Positions 1-6,079 are shown, numbered from the stretch's first letter. The stretch: 9,918 bases of DNA from an uncultured Mycoplasma sp. (GCA_947565485.1 CANOGG010000025.1:1-9918), one strand, 5' to 3'. Notes: generated by a model not told the origin, from the letters alone. Program-made: numbers and translations.

Positions 1-2
1 AT

Positions 3-62
3 ATTAAAACTATCATGAAATCAACAGGGCTATCAAAAAAAGAAATCGAAAAACTAAAATAG
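3..62 (+). CDS. C-terminal end of an unidentified protein, possibly Rpn-family
   Basis: A frame open from the left edge ends at TAG 60-62. The 19 visible residues end in STGLSKKEIEKLK. This tail resembles the C-terminus common in Rpn-family (PD-(D/E)XK) nuclease/transposase proteins, which often finish with a phrase like TGLSxEEIEKLK. No catalytic part is in the window, so the family is a guess from the tail alone. It is not the end of ribosomal protein L17, the usual neighbour upstream of ecfA1 in Bacilli. No convincing GC-rich terminator follows; 63-138 is simply very AT-rich. Confidence 0.4.
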   Translation: MKTIMKSTGLSKKEIEKLK

Positions 63-150
63 CTATTCAATTATAATTGCCCTTAATATCTTAATTTTTT
101 TTATCTTTCAAAATTTTAAGTTTTCTGTTATTATATAGTTGGTGAAAAAA

Positions 151-753
151 ATGCAAGAATTATTTAAACTAAACAATAAAATAATACCCAATCTAAACAC
201 TTCTGTACTTTGTACTTCTGATTTTAACAGTCAAAATGATATCGCCTTTTATCTAAAACAAAATATCCCTATCATAACTAAACAAGAACAAACTTCGAAA
301 TCTCCAATCAATCCAGAACTATTAAATGAACTTGATTGTTTATATCTAACTTCAAAAACTAATCTTACCAAAATAGACAAACTAAAACTAAATATTATTT
401 CCAAACTATCCCAAGAACCTAGTTGTCTTATTTTCTTTAATATTTTAACTTATCTTGATACCATTTTTAAAGAAAAATTACTAACATTTCTAAAAAATCA
501 TCACATCCATCTTATTAATTATACCAGTGAAATAGAAGAAACTCTATTTTTTGACTACCTAATCGTCACTAATAATAAAGAAATAATTATGGAAGGGCCA
601 ACTAAAGACATTCTAAAAGAAGAAACCATTTTAAAAAAACTAGGCTTTAATCTTCCCTTTATAATCGAACTATCAAATGGTCTAAAATACTATGGACTTG
701 TAAATGAGACATATTATAATAACGAAAGGTTGCTAAATGAATTATGGAAATAA
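151..753 (+). CDS. Degenerate EcfA1-like protein lacking ATPase motifs
   Basis: This 200-residue protein corresponds to EcfA1, an ATPase of energy-coupling factor vitamin transporters, but is about 80 residues shorter than the usual ~280. Homology is clearest from residue 72 on: an MEGPTKDIL element (147-155) and a C-terminal stretch (LGFNLPF, then NELWK at the end) closely match Bacillus EcfA1 (LGLDLPF, KELW). The active-site motifs are gone. The Walker A region (about 19-30) has no GxxGxGK. The signature LSGGQ is LTKID (72-76). Walker B Asp-Glu is Phe96-Asn97. The switch His is Ser126. Only the D-loop Leu-Asp (102-103) survives. ATG 151 is chosen because GGTGA at 141-145 sits five bases upstream; TTG 139 and GTG 142 would lie in or before that site. 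The end overlaps the next gene by 10 bp. Homology is secure to me; the lack of ATPase activity is inferred. Confidence 0.8.
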   Translation: MQELFKLNNKIIPNLNTSVLCTSDFNSQNDIAFYLKQNIPIITKQEQTSKSPINPELLNELDCLYLTSKTNLTKIDKLKLNIISKLSQEPSCLIFFNILTYLDTIFKEKLLTFLKNHHIHLINYTSEIEETLFFDYLIVTNNKEIIMEGPTKDILKEETILKKLGFNLPFIIELSNGLKYYGLVNETYYNNERLLNELWK

Positions 754-1364
754 AAAAAATATTAAATAATCATAAAACTACTACTATCTATGGTTTAATC
801 GGAAATATTGACCTCACAAGTACTGATAATAAATATCAAATAATATCGGATACTCCTTTTCCAAACACGATAAAAGAATATTTATCTAGTCCCAAAGATA
901 TAAACGCTTTAAAAATGGTTATGCTTTCACCTGAATATTTAAATAAGACAGCTAAAGAACTTACTGAAAATGAATTAAAAAAAGTAAACTTTGCCAAATG
1001 TTTAATCGAAAATTACTCCTATTTGATATTTGATTACTTTGAAAAAGGCTTTATTCACCAAGAAAAAGAAAATTTCAAACGTTTATTTAAAAAGCTAACC
1101 CAAGAATATGACAAAACAATCCTAATATTCACTAATGATATAACTTTTATTTGGGATATCGCCGAAACTTTATTTATTGTGGATAACAACAAAGTTATTA
1201 ACACTATCCCTAAAGAGTCTTACTTCGATATTACTGATTATGTTGATAAACCAGAAATAATCAAATTCACTAATCTCATGCACCAAAAAAATATCAAGGT
1301 TTCTAATTATAAAAATGTTCTAGACTTACTTAAAGCTATCTATCGCATAAAGGAGTCAAAATGA
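744..1364 (+). CDS. Degenerate EcfA2-like protein lacking ATPase motifs
   Basis: This 206-residue protein aligns to EcfA2, the partner ATPase of EcfA1. KELTENELKKV (71-81) aligns to the FELSGGxxRRV signature block, and the tail at 153-200 (DKPEIIKF) matches EcfA2 (LDLPETIKF). The active residues are lost or changed. The Walker A-like GLIGNIDLT (17-25) keeps both Gly but has Asp23 in place of Lys. The signature is LTENE. Walker B keeps Asp97 but has Tyr98 for the catalytic Glu. The D-loop is missing, and the switch His is Asn131. It starts inside the end of the EcfA1-like gene, with GAAAGG at 724-729 fourteen bases upstream, and overlaps truA by ATGA. Such coupling and an uninterrupted frame suggest a translated, retained product. 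No ecfT follows, although ecfT normally lies between ecfA2 and truA. Confidence 0.8.
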   Translation: MEIKKILNNHKTTTIYGLIGNIDLTSTDNKYQIISDTPFPNTIKEYLSSPKDINALKMVMLSPEYLNKTAKELTENELKKVNFAKCLIENYSYLIFDYFEKGFIHQEKENFKRLFKKLTQEYDKTILIFTNDITFIWDIAETLFIVDNNKVINTIPKESYFDITDYVDKPEIIKFTNLMHQKNIKVSNYKNVLDLLKAIYRIKESK

Positions 1365-2098
1365 AATATTTAATAAGTATCCAATATGATGGTTCTAAAT
1401 TTTTTGGCTTTCAACGTTTAAACGCCAAAGAAACTGTCCAAGGAACTATTGAAAAAGCTTTAAGTATTATCGCGAAAGAAAAAATCGTCATCAAAGGAGC
1501 AGGCCGAACTGACCATGGAGTCCACGCTCTTGATCAAAAAGCCTCTTTCGACCTTTTTATAAATATTGATGAATATCATTTAAAAGAAGCCTTAAATAGT
1601 CTTGTTAAACCCTATATTTATATAACCAATGTTAAAACTGTAAATCAAGATTTTCACGCTCGGTTTAACGTCTGCCAAAAAGAATATACTTATAAAATAA
1701 ACTTAGGCCCATATAATCCCCTCATAACCGATTATACCTACCAACCAAACTATGAATTAGATATTTCCAAAATGCTTGAATGTTCTAAACTCTTTCTTGG
1801 CGTCCACAACTTTAAAAACTTTGTCTCTGGCGAAAGACTAAATTATGATTGCATCATTTATGACATCCAATTTACTCAAAAAGAAAATATTCTTGAAATT
1901 AAATTTATCGGTCAAAGTTTTTACCGCTACATGGTTCGAAATTTAGTCGGCGCTCTCCTAGATGTTAGTCGTGGCAAAATCCAAATATCCGATATCCGAC
2001 AAGCTCTAAACAATCCTGAAACCAAAAGAATATTTAGTACTGCGACTCCTGTTGGTCTATATCTAACTAAAATAACTTATGATGAAACCTCAATCTAG
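1361..2098 (+). CDS. truA: tRNA pseudouridine(38-40) synthase TruA
   Basis: TruA converts uridines 38, 39 and 40 of the tRNA anticodon arm to pseudouridine in the cytoplasm. The length (245 residues) is normal for the family. The catalytic motif GAGRTDHGVHA is at 46-56, with the catalytic Asp51; the residue after it is His where Ala or Ser is usual. FHARF (98-102), KEYTYKI (108 onward, with the conserved Tyr109) and FYRYMVRNLVGAL (187-199) are further family motifs, and TPVGLYL near the end matches the usual GLYL C-terminal motif. The start ATG 1361 overlaps the previous stop (ATGA) and has AAAGGAG at 1349-1355, five bases upstream. It is translated with the two EcfA-like genes and stands directly before rplM-rpsI, as in many Bacillota. 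Confidence 0.97.
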   Translation: MKYLISIQYDGSKFFGFQRLNAKETVQGTIEKALSIIAKEKIVIKGAGRTDHGVHALDQKASFDLFINIDEYHLKEALNSLVKPYIYITNVKTVNQDFHARFNVCQKEYTYKINLGPYNPLITDYTYQPNYELDISKMLECSKLFLGVHNFKNFVSGERLNYDCIIYDIQFTQKENILEIKFIGQSFYRYMVRNLVGALLDVSRGKIQISDIRQALNNPETKRIFSTATPVGLYLTKITYDETSI

Positions 2099-2161
2099 GC
2101 TCCTTAACAAGTAAAAAAATGTCAAAAATACCAAAAAAATTTAAAAAAATTCATTTTTCAT

Positions 2162-2190
2162 TTGACAAAACCTCATTCTTTACATATAAT
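2162..2190 (+). promoter_or_regulatory. Consensus sigma-A promoter of rplM-rpsI
   Basis: A perfect -35 TTGACA (2162-2167) and a perfect -10 TATAAT (2185-2190) are separated by 17 bases. Poly-A/T stretches lie just upstream and could act as an UP element. Transcription should start near 2197. This promoter separates rplM-rpsI from the truA unit and shows that an upstream extension of the rplM frame to 2162 is not real. Confidence 0.88.
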
Positions 2191-2196
2191 TTTAAA

Positions 2197-2272
2197 TGGT
2201 ACATTTTATTTGTTGGAGTTGCGAGACTGTGGGAAGGTTGAAACAACGAAAACTTATGAAAGGAAAAAAGTT
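2197..2272 (+). promoter_or_regulatory. Probable L13 ribosomal-protein leader
   Basis: The 76-nt leader between the promoter and rplM has an unusually G-rich core (2211-2248) in otherwise AT-rich DNA, which suggests structured RNA. CAAC at 2244-2247 can pair with any of three GTTG copies (2212, 2218, 2237), and AGTT 2217-2220 can pair with AACT 2251-2254, which allows alternative or pseudoknotted folds. Firmicutes rplM operons are known to carry an L13 leader element at this place, thought to mediate feedback by L13. I assign it from position and structure only; a covariance-model match to the Rfam L13 leader would settle it. Confidence 0.6.
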
Positions 2273-2707
2273 ATGAAGAATACATTCATGCAAGCAAAAG
2301 AAAACATTGAACGCAAATGGTATGTTTTAGACGCCGAAGGAGCAACCCTAGGCCGTCTTGCTACCAAAGCTGCTACTATCTTAAGAGGAAAACACAAAGT
2401 AACTTACACTCCTCACGTAGACTGTGGTGATTATGTAATTATCATTAATGCCTCTAAGGTTAAACTTACTGGTAACAAACTAAATGATAAAATGTATTAC
2501 AATCACTCAGGATATCCAGGAGGACTAAGAGAAAGAAATGCTAAAACAATGATTGAAAAATACCCAGAAGAAATGGTAGAAAGAGCAGTAAAAGGTATGC
2601 TTCCTCATGGACCACTCGGAAGAGCAATGGGCAAAAAATTATTTGTCTATGCTGATGGTAACCATAAACATGAAGCAAATAAACCTGTAGCTTTAAAAGT
2701 TGATTAG
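2273..2707 (+). CDS. rplM: Large ribosomal subunit protein L13 (uL13)
   Basis: L13 is an early-assembling 50S protein that binds 23S rRNA. The product is 144 residues, the usual size, and matches Bacillus L13 along its length: [20 protein letters not shown] near the start, [35 protein letters not shown] and [14 protein letters not shown] 2273 gives the family N-terminus ([16 protein letters not shown]) and has AAAGGA at 2259-2264 eight bases upstream. The frame is open back to 2162 but that part covers the promoter and leader. rpsI follows 12 bases after the stop. Confidence 0.97.
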   Translation: MKNTFMQAKENIERKWYVLDAEGATLGRLATKAATILRGKHKVTYTPHVDCGDYVIIINASKVKLTGNKLNDKMYYNHSGYPGGLRERNAKTMIEKYPEEMVERAVKGMLPHGPLGRAMGKKLFVYADGNHKHEANKPVALKVD

Positions 2708-2719
2708 GAGGTTAATTTA

Positions 2720-3136
2720 ATGGCTAAACAAGTATGGACCGCAACCGGTCGTCGTAAAAGAAGTTCTGCATCTGTAAGACTTACAGGTGGAACTGGAAAT
2801 ATAACTGTAAATGGAGTAGACGTTAATGAATACTTCCCTAATAAAATCGTTGTTATGGACTTAAAACAACCTCTTACTGTAACTGATAACGAAAATCGTT
2901 TCGATATCGAAATTACCGTAAAAGGTGGTGGCTACACAGGCCAAGCTGGAGCTAGTCGTTTAGGTATCGCTCGTGCTTTACTTGCGTTTGATGCTAACAC
3001 CGACCAAACTCGTGAAGACTCTTATCGTAAAATTTTAAAAGGAAATGGTTTCCTAACTCGCGATGCAAGAGTAAAAGAACGTAAAAAATATGGTCTTAAA
3101 AAAGCTCGTCGTGCTCCACAATTCTCAAAAAGATAA
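2720..3136 (+). CDS. rpsI: Small ribosomal subunit protein S9 (uS9)
   Basis: S9 is a 30S head protein whose C-terminal tail reaches the P-site tRNA. Recognisable blocks are [60 protein letters not shown]; the terminal Ser-Lys-Arg that contacts tRNA is intact. At 138 residues it is about eight longer than Bacillus S9, with the extra residues in a loop around 90-105 ([14 protein letters not shown]). The site AGGAGGT (2706-2712) overlaps the rplM stop codon and lies seven bases before ATG 2720, so the two genes are translationally linked. A strong terminator follows. Confidence 0.97.
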   Translation: MAKQVWTATGRRKRSSASVRLTGGTGNITVNGVDVNEYFPNKIVVMDLKQPLTVTDNENRFDIEITVKGGGYTGQAGASRLGIARALLAFDANTDQTREDSYRKILKGNGFLTRDARVKERKKYGLKKARRAPQFSKR

Positions 3137-3153
3137 TAAATTGTTTTCTTATA

Positions 3154-3185
3154 ACCTCATAAACCTAGTGTTTATGGGGTTTTTG
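3154..3185 (+). terminator. Rho-independent terminator after rpsI
   Basis: An 11-bp stem pairs 3154-3164 (ACCTCATAAAC) with 3170-3180 (GTTTATGGGGT), with one T-G wobble and the loop CTAGT. A T-run (3180-3184) follows directly. It ends the rplM-rpsI operon 18 bases after the rpsI stop codon. Confidence 0.92.
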
Positions 3186-3208
3186 CATTTTTAAAGATAT
3201 ACCTAAAT

Positions 3209-3236
3209 TTGACAATTTCTGATTTTTTGTTATGAT
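3209..3236 (+). promoter_or_regulatory. Strong-looking orphan promoter after rpsI
   Basis: -35 TTGACA (3209-3214) and an extended -10 TGTTATGAT (-10 proper TATGAT 3231-3236) are separated by 16 bases. Transcription would start near 3243 and run into the segment containing the candidate RNA ending at 3395. No recognisable gene follows in the normal position, which points to an RNA product or to a decayed gene. Confidence 0.6.
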
Positions 3237-3272
3237 ATATATCACATGTTTTTGATGTTTTGCAAATTTATG

Positions 3273-3301
3273 TTGTGTTTTTTGAAAAATATGTATATAA
3301 T
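3273..3301 (+). promoter_or_regulatory. Possible second promoter for the candidate RNA
   Basis: A perfect TATAAT (3296-3301) has a poor -35 match TTGTGT (3273-3278) 17 bases away. Start of transcription would be near 3308, just ahead of the 8-bp hairpin at 3320-3348. In such AT-rich DNA a TATAAT alone is weak evidence. Confidence 0.3.
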
Positions 3302-3307
3302 AATAAT

Positions 3308-3396
3308 GTAAAACAAAAAGAGATATACTCTTTGGTCAGATGTATCTCCACATTTTAAGGATTTTGCACCTAACTTAATAGGTGCTTATTTTTTTA
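3308..3396 (+). ncRNA. Candidate small RNA or riboswitch-like attenuator
   Basis: The segment shows a 5' hairpin pairing 3320-3327 (GAGATATA) with 3341-3348 (TGTATCTC, one G-U) around the 13-nt loop CTCTTTGGTCAGA. A 17-nt single-stranded linker with AAGGATTTT follows, and then an intrinsic terminator at 3366-3395. With promoters upstream, this is the layout of a short stand-alone RNA (about 88 or 152 nt depending on promoter) or of an attenuator. I do not recognise it as a known riboswitch class. The same bases can also be read as protein in one frame (see the open frame 3312-3545), so the assignment is unsettled. Confidence 0.35.
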
Positions 3397-3545
3397 GTAT
3401 GATAGCAAGTGCTACAAATAGAGAAATAGTAAAAAAAGTATTACCATATCTTAAAAGCAAAAATTTTAGAATAAGTTTATTCCCCGGTCATAAAATTAAG
3501 GGTAGGACTCAAAAAATAGAATATAATAATAATGAGAATATTTGA
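3312..3545 (+). pseudogene. 77-codon open frame without a start, possible gene remnant
   Basis: The frame between TAA 3309 and TGA 3543 stays open for 77 codons, unusual in DNA this AT-rich. Its translation looks protein-like: RYTLWSDVSPHFKDF, then PNLIGAYFF, then MIASATNREIVKKVLPYLK, then ISLFPGHKIKGRTQKIEY. The only ATG (3399) would give a 48-residue product and has no ribosome binding site, as it sits right after a T-run. I do not recognise a family. It could be the decayed end of a gene whose 5' part is lost, or a chance frame across an RNA element whose terminator lies inside it. Both readings cannot easily be equally important. Confidence 0.3.
3366..3395 (+). terminator. Intrinsic terminator hairpin
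   Basis: A perfect 7-bp stem GCACCTA (3366-3372) / TAGGTGC (3379-3385) with loop ACTTAA is followed by TTATTTTTTT. This fits a rho-independent terminator reading on the plus strand. No complete protein gene ends before it; the promoters at 3209 and 3273 would feed it. Confidence 0.7.
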
Positions 3546-3570
3546 AATTGGTGAAATTTTATGTTAATAT
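3542..3570 (+). promoter_or_regulatory. Candidate promoter for the RNA at 3577
   Basis: -35 TTGAAA (3542-3547) and an extended -10, TGT plus TAATAT (3565-3570), are 17 bases apart. The predicted start, near 3577, lies just before the base of the long hairpin at 3583-3635. The -10 hexamer matches consensus at only four positions; the TG extension strengthens it. Confidence 0.45.
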
Positions 3571-3576
3571 ATTCCT

Positions 3577-3645
3577 ATAAGACCTGAAGTAGGTAGCTAA
3601 ATGCTAAACGTATGTTAAGTACGTTGCCCTTCAGGCATTTTTTCT
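3577..3645 (+). ncRNA. Candidate ~69-nt structured RNA with terminator
   Basis: A base stem pairs 3583-3589 (CCTGAAG) with 3629-3635 (CTTCAGG). Inside it GGTA 3592-3595 can pair with TGCC 3625-3628, and two small hairpins are possible: AGC/GCT (3595-3605, loop TAAAT; its first base competes with the GGTA helix) and ACGTA/TACGT (3608-3624, loop TGTTAAG). Six T's (3638-3643) follow. This is more elaborate than a plain terminator and resembles a three-way junction with its own promoter. It may also stop plus-strand transcription before the convergent metallophosphoesterase gene. I cannot match it to SRP RNA, 6S RNA or a riboswitch class I know. Confidence 0.4.
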
Positions 3646-3658
3646 ATCTAAAAATAAA

Positions 3659-4534
3659 TTATTTAAAGAAACTTTTAATCTTAACACCCCCAGCTATTAC
3701 TTCTCTTTGAACTGAAATTAAATTCCCCTTAGGCTTATACGACCACTTAACCAAACTTATTTTCCCCTTTTCTATTTCTATTCCAGTAATTCCATTTGGA
3801 TGAATCCCGGCTCCATCATTAAAATACAAACTATTTCCTACTTTAGGATAGGTCGGTTTATGTGTATGGCCTGAAATAACTATTTTATTTTTCTCCCTAC
3901 TCCAAGTATCAAGTTTTTTATGAAACCTTTCTGTATTTTGATAATTCTTCGCGGCACTTGTTGGGTCTTTCACCCCTAAATTTTCGAGTCTCCGCCAAAC
4001 ATTTCGTACTAAGAACCTCGATAACTTCCAAAAAGTACTATTTAACAAATCTACTTGATGTCCATGAAGTAAAAATAATTCATGACTTTTATAACTCAAA
4101 ACAACCGCTTCATAAACTTTCAAATTTTCCAGTAGTTTATATTTCTGCCCTGTAATCTCATCATCATAAGCCGAAAAATATTTTTTTACTATCCATCTTC
4201 TTTTTTTACACATATCATGATTTCCAAAAACCATCACAAACCTCTTATCCTCATGAAATTTTTTCAAAAGTTTAAACACACTTAGATGTTCTTTAATTGT
4301 ATCTAAATAGTTCTTAACTTCCCACCAATCATCCCCATCACCAAGCTCTATATAAGTAAACCCTTTCAAATAATAATTTCTCAGTGCGGTCAAAAAAATA
4401 TTCTCATTATGTAAAAAGTTATCTGAAATTTTTCCATCACCCCGATGAATATCACTCATAATAATTATTTTACTCTCATCATCAATATTAAGTCTTAGAC
4501 TATCTTTATATATTTTATCTAACCTATTCTTCAT
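3659..4534 (-). CDS. Calcineurin-like metallophosphoesterase
   Basis: A 291-residue two-metal phosphoesterase with all family motifs in order: SDIH (27-30; Asp28, His30), GDGDD (65-69, Asp66 as bridging ligand), GNHD (104-107), HGH (157-159) and SGHTHKP (221-227). Between HGH and GHTH lies a roughly 60-residue, mainly helical insertion rich in aromatic and basic residues (about 163-215), similar in place to the membrane-facing cap of LpxH-type enzymes. Its substrate is unknown; a lipid A role is unlikely in this Gram-positive setting. No signal peptide is seen, so it should be cytosolic or membrane-peripheral. The start overlaps the end of the upstream DUF4474 gene by 11 bp, with GAGG nine bases before the ATG (complement of 4544-4547). 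The two are clearly co-translated. Confidence 0.9.
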   Translation of the reverse strand: MKNRLDKIYKDSLRLNIDDESKIIIMSDIHRGDGKISDNFLHNENIFLTALRNYYLKGFTYIELGDGDDWWEVKNYLDTIKEHLSVFKLLKKFHEDKRFVMVFGNHDMCKKRRWIVKKYFSAYDDEITGQKYKLLENLKVYEAVVLSYKSHELFLLHGHQVDLLNSTFWKLSRFLVRNVWRRLENLGVKDPTSAAKNYQNTERFHKKLDTWSREKNKIVISGHTHKPTYPKVGNSLYFNDGAGIHPNGITGIEIEKGKISLVKWSYKPKGNLISVQREVIAGGVKIKSFFK

Positions 4535-5378
4535 GACCTACTTCCTCATTTCTCATGAAAAAAGGCACCATCGAACTCACAAACACCAGTTTTTCATCCA
4601 AACTTTTACTGTCATCAATCCCGTTATTATCTACTACTAATCCCAAATAACTGTTATATAAACGAACGTTTCTCTCATTTATTTTTTGCCTAACATAATC
4701 ACTTAGTGGTAAACGCGTCCAAACTTTTCTTGTATGCGGTCTATCATAGATAAAATAGAAAGTATTATCCTCTGTCTTATAATCTCTCTTATCGTAACCA
4801 AGTTTTAAAAATGCCTCCAAAAAAGCCTCTAACATAAAAGTATCCAGAAACTCTATTTTAATCACCATTTTAAGTTCTTTTAACTTACTAAAAACTCCCA
4901 ATTTAAAAACAGCTAACCACCAATGTCTATCTTGCACTTGAAACAATTTTTTCTCATTTTTATATAAAGCATAACTCATTCTTAAATAATCTTTTTCTTC
5001 TAAAGGATAATATAAAGTATGTTTATTTACTTTCTTAAGGCTTGTTTTATAAACTCCAATTTCTGCCCCCGTACAAATACCATACTGCCCTTTCCAAAAA
5101 GTTATCAACCACGAATAATTATTATATTTAAAACAAACTCTTTCTGTATCTAAAATCATATTAAATAATGGAGCAAGTTCATCATAAAAATAAGTATAAC
5201 CCATATTTTTTTGCCATGCATTTTTAGCAGTATAAAAAACATCTTCTTCTGAAATGTAGATAAAACCAAATGAACTAAAACCATCATATGAAAATTTACC
5301 ATAAACTTTAACTATAAAACCTAAAATTAGCTTAAAGGCAATTAAAATTATAGGAATTAGACAAATTAATAAAATCAT
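4524..5378 (-). CDS. Membrane-anchored DUF4474 protein
   Basis: The 284-residue product starts with one hydrophobic segment (about 1-24, rich in Ile and Leu) and then a domain that I recognise as DUF4474, of unknown function and common in Clostridia-like Bacillota. Its hallmark is FWKGQYGICTGAEIGVY (94-110); further blocks are AWQKNMGY (54-61), DRHWW (150-154) and YDRPHTRK (211-218). After about residue 225 comes a less conserved tail. The single N-terminal anchor leaves the domain side uncertain. ATG is the complement of 5376-5378, preceded by AGGGTGG four bases away. It is the first gene of a two-gene unit with the metallophosphoesterase, and diverges from the lipoprotein gene. Confidence 0.8.
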   Translation of the reverse strand: MILLICLIPIILIAFKLILGFIVKVYGKFSYDGFSSFGFIYISEEDVFYTAKNAWQKNMGYTYFYDELAPLFNMILDTERVCFKYNNYSWLITFWKGQYGICTGAEIGVYKTSLKKVNKHTLYYPLEEKDYLRMSYALYKNEKKLFQVQDRHWWLAVFKLGVFSKLKELKMVIKIEFLDTFMLEAFLEAFLKLGYDKRDYKTEDNTFYFIYDRPHTRKVWTRLPLSDYVRQKINERNVRLYNSYLGLVVDNNGIDDSKSLDEKLVFVSSMVPFFMRNEEVGHEE

Positions 5379-5449
5379 AATACCACCCTAATTTATAAAT
5401 ATGTTGAAACTATAAGTTTGTAAATGACTCCAGCATAAAAATTTAAAAC

Positions 5450-5478
5450 TTGTAATATCCAATTATTTATGCTAAACT
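5450..5478 (+). promoter_or_regulatory. Candidate promoter of the lipoprotein gene
   Basis: -35 TTGTAA (5450-5455) and an extended -10 TGCTAAACT (-10 proper TAAACT 5473-5478) are 17 bases apart. The start would be near 5485, which would leave a leader of only about 18 bases containing AAGAGGAG (5487-5494). The minus-strand DUF4474 unit must have its promoter in the same 5379-5502 gap, but I see no clear one. Confidence 0.45.
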
Positions 5479-5502
5479 AAATAAAAAAGAGGAGAACAAA
5501 CA

Positions 5503-6027
5503 ATGAACAATAAACAAAAATTACAATTATGTAGCATAGCTCTAACTCTAACGTCTCTATTAAGTGGCTGTGCCAATAGTAACGAAAAAAAGATATACGC
5601 AGGTGAATGTATGACTGATAGAGTATTGACATATAACACCGAATCAAATGTCATAAGTGGAACTATCACAAATGGAGCTATGGATTATATTCGAGTTGTC
5701 ACTTTTAAACTTGATGACCTTATTTTTACTAAATTAGTTGCCATAGAAGATTATGAATCTAGAGGAGCACATAGCTCTGCCTATGCTTTAAACTATGTCG
5801 ATTTAGAAAGTGGAACTACCCTAATCTCAGCATCTGCTAGGACAAGAGATGGAGAACTAAGTTACTTTATTGGCGAGAATATAATTATATTAGAAGAAAA
5901 ACCTATTTTACCATTTTTATATGAGGCAGGAATACTTAAAGATGATTATGAAGTAAACGAAATTATAAGTTTTTATCAAGAAAATAAAGATAAATTTATT
6001 AGTGATTATTCATTTAGTCTAAGATAA
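5503..6027 (+). CDS. Small predicted lipoprotein of unknown function
   Basis: The 174-residue product has a lipoprotein signal peptide: Lys4 and Lys6, a hydrophobic stretch from about 8 to 20 and a lipobox LSGC with Cys23 as the lipid-modified residue. The mature part is polar and seems to be mostly beta-strand up to about 130 (for example NVISGTITNGAMDYIRVVTFKLDD), followed by a helical acidic end. No known domain is recognised. AAGAGGAG (5487-5494) lies eight bases before ATG 5503. It appears to be a single gene between the divergent DUF4474 unit and the rpsL promoter; no terminator separates it from rpsL, so some read-through is likely. Confidence 0.8.
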   Translation: MNNKQKLQLCSIALTLTSLLSGCANSNEKKIYAGECMTDRVLTYNTESNVISGTITNGAMDYIRVVTFKLDDLIFTKLVAIEDYESRGAHSSAYALNYVDLESGTTLISASARTRDGELSYFIGENIIILEEKPILPFLYEAGILKDDYEVNEIISFYQENKDKFISDYSFSLR

Positions 6028-6044
6028 AATTATCCAAAAATTAC

Positions 6045-6073
6045 TTGACAATCATATACTATAATGATATAGT
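6045..6073 (+). promoter_or_regulatory. str operon promoter
   Basis: -35 TTGACA (6045-6050) and -10 TATAGT (6068-6073) are 17 bases apart. A TATAAT at 6060-6065 is too close to the -35 to be its partner. Transcription should begin near 6080, giving a leader of about 92 bases before rpsL. Confidence 0.82.
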
Positions 6074-6075
6074 AT
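6056..6075. repeat. 8-bp inverted repeat across the rpsL -10
   Basis: ATACTATA (6056-6063) and TATAGTAT (6068-6075) are perfect inverted copies around ATGA. The right arm covers the -10 hexamer, the position expected of a repressor site. It is almost pure A/T, and chance is a serious alternative. Confidence 0.35.
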
Positions 6076-6079
6076 TTGT

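Noticed and set aside
106..134. Promoter-like TTTCAA and extended -10 TGTTATTAT before the EcfA1-like gene
   Set aside because: The -35 matches poorly and the start near 141 would fall in the ribosome binding site.
2162..2272. N-terminal extension of the rplM frame back to a TTG at 2162
   Set aside because: It would translate the perfect promoter and the leader; ATG 2273 gives the L13 family N-terminus with a good ribosome binding site.
3246..3311. A 21-codon hydrophobic ORF resembling a type I toxin peptide
   Set aside because: No ribosome binding site, starts almost at the predicted transcript end, and T-rich DNA gives hydrophobic peptides by chance; no antisense RNA seen.
3958..4155. Plus-strand ORF inside the metallophosphoesterase gene
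   Set aside because: It is antisense to the motif-bearing phosphoesterase and has no supporting signals.
5472..5669. Minus-strand ORF over the lipoprotein start
   Set aside because: It is antisense to a gene with a clear ribosome binding site and lipobox.
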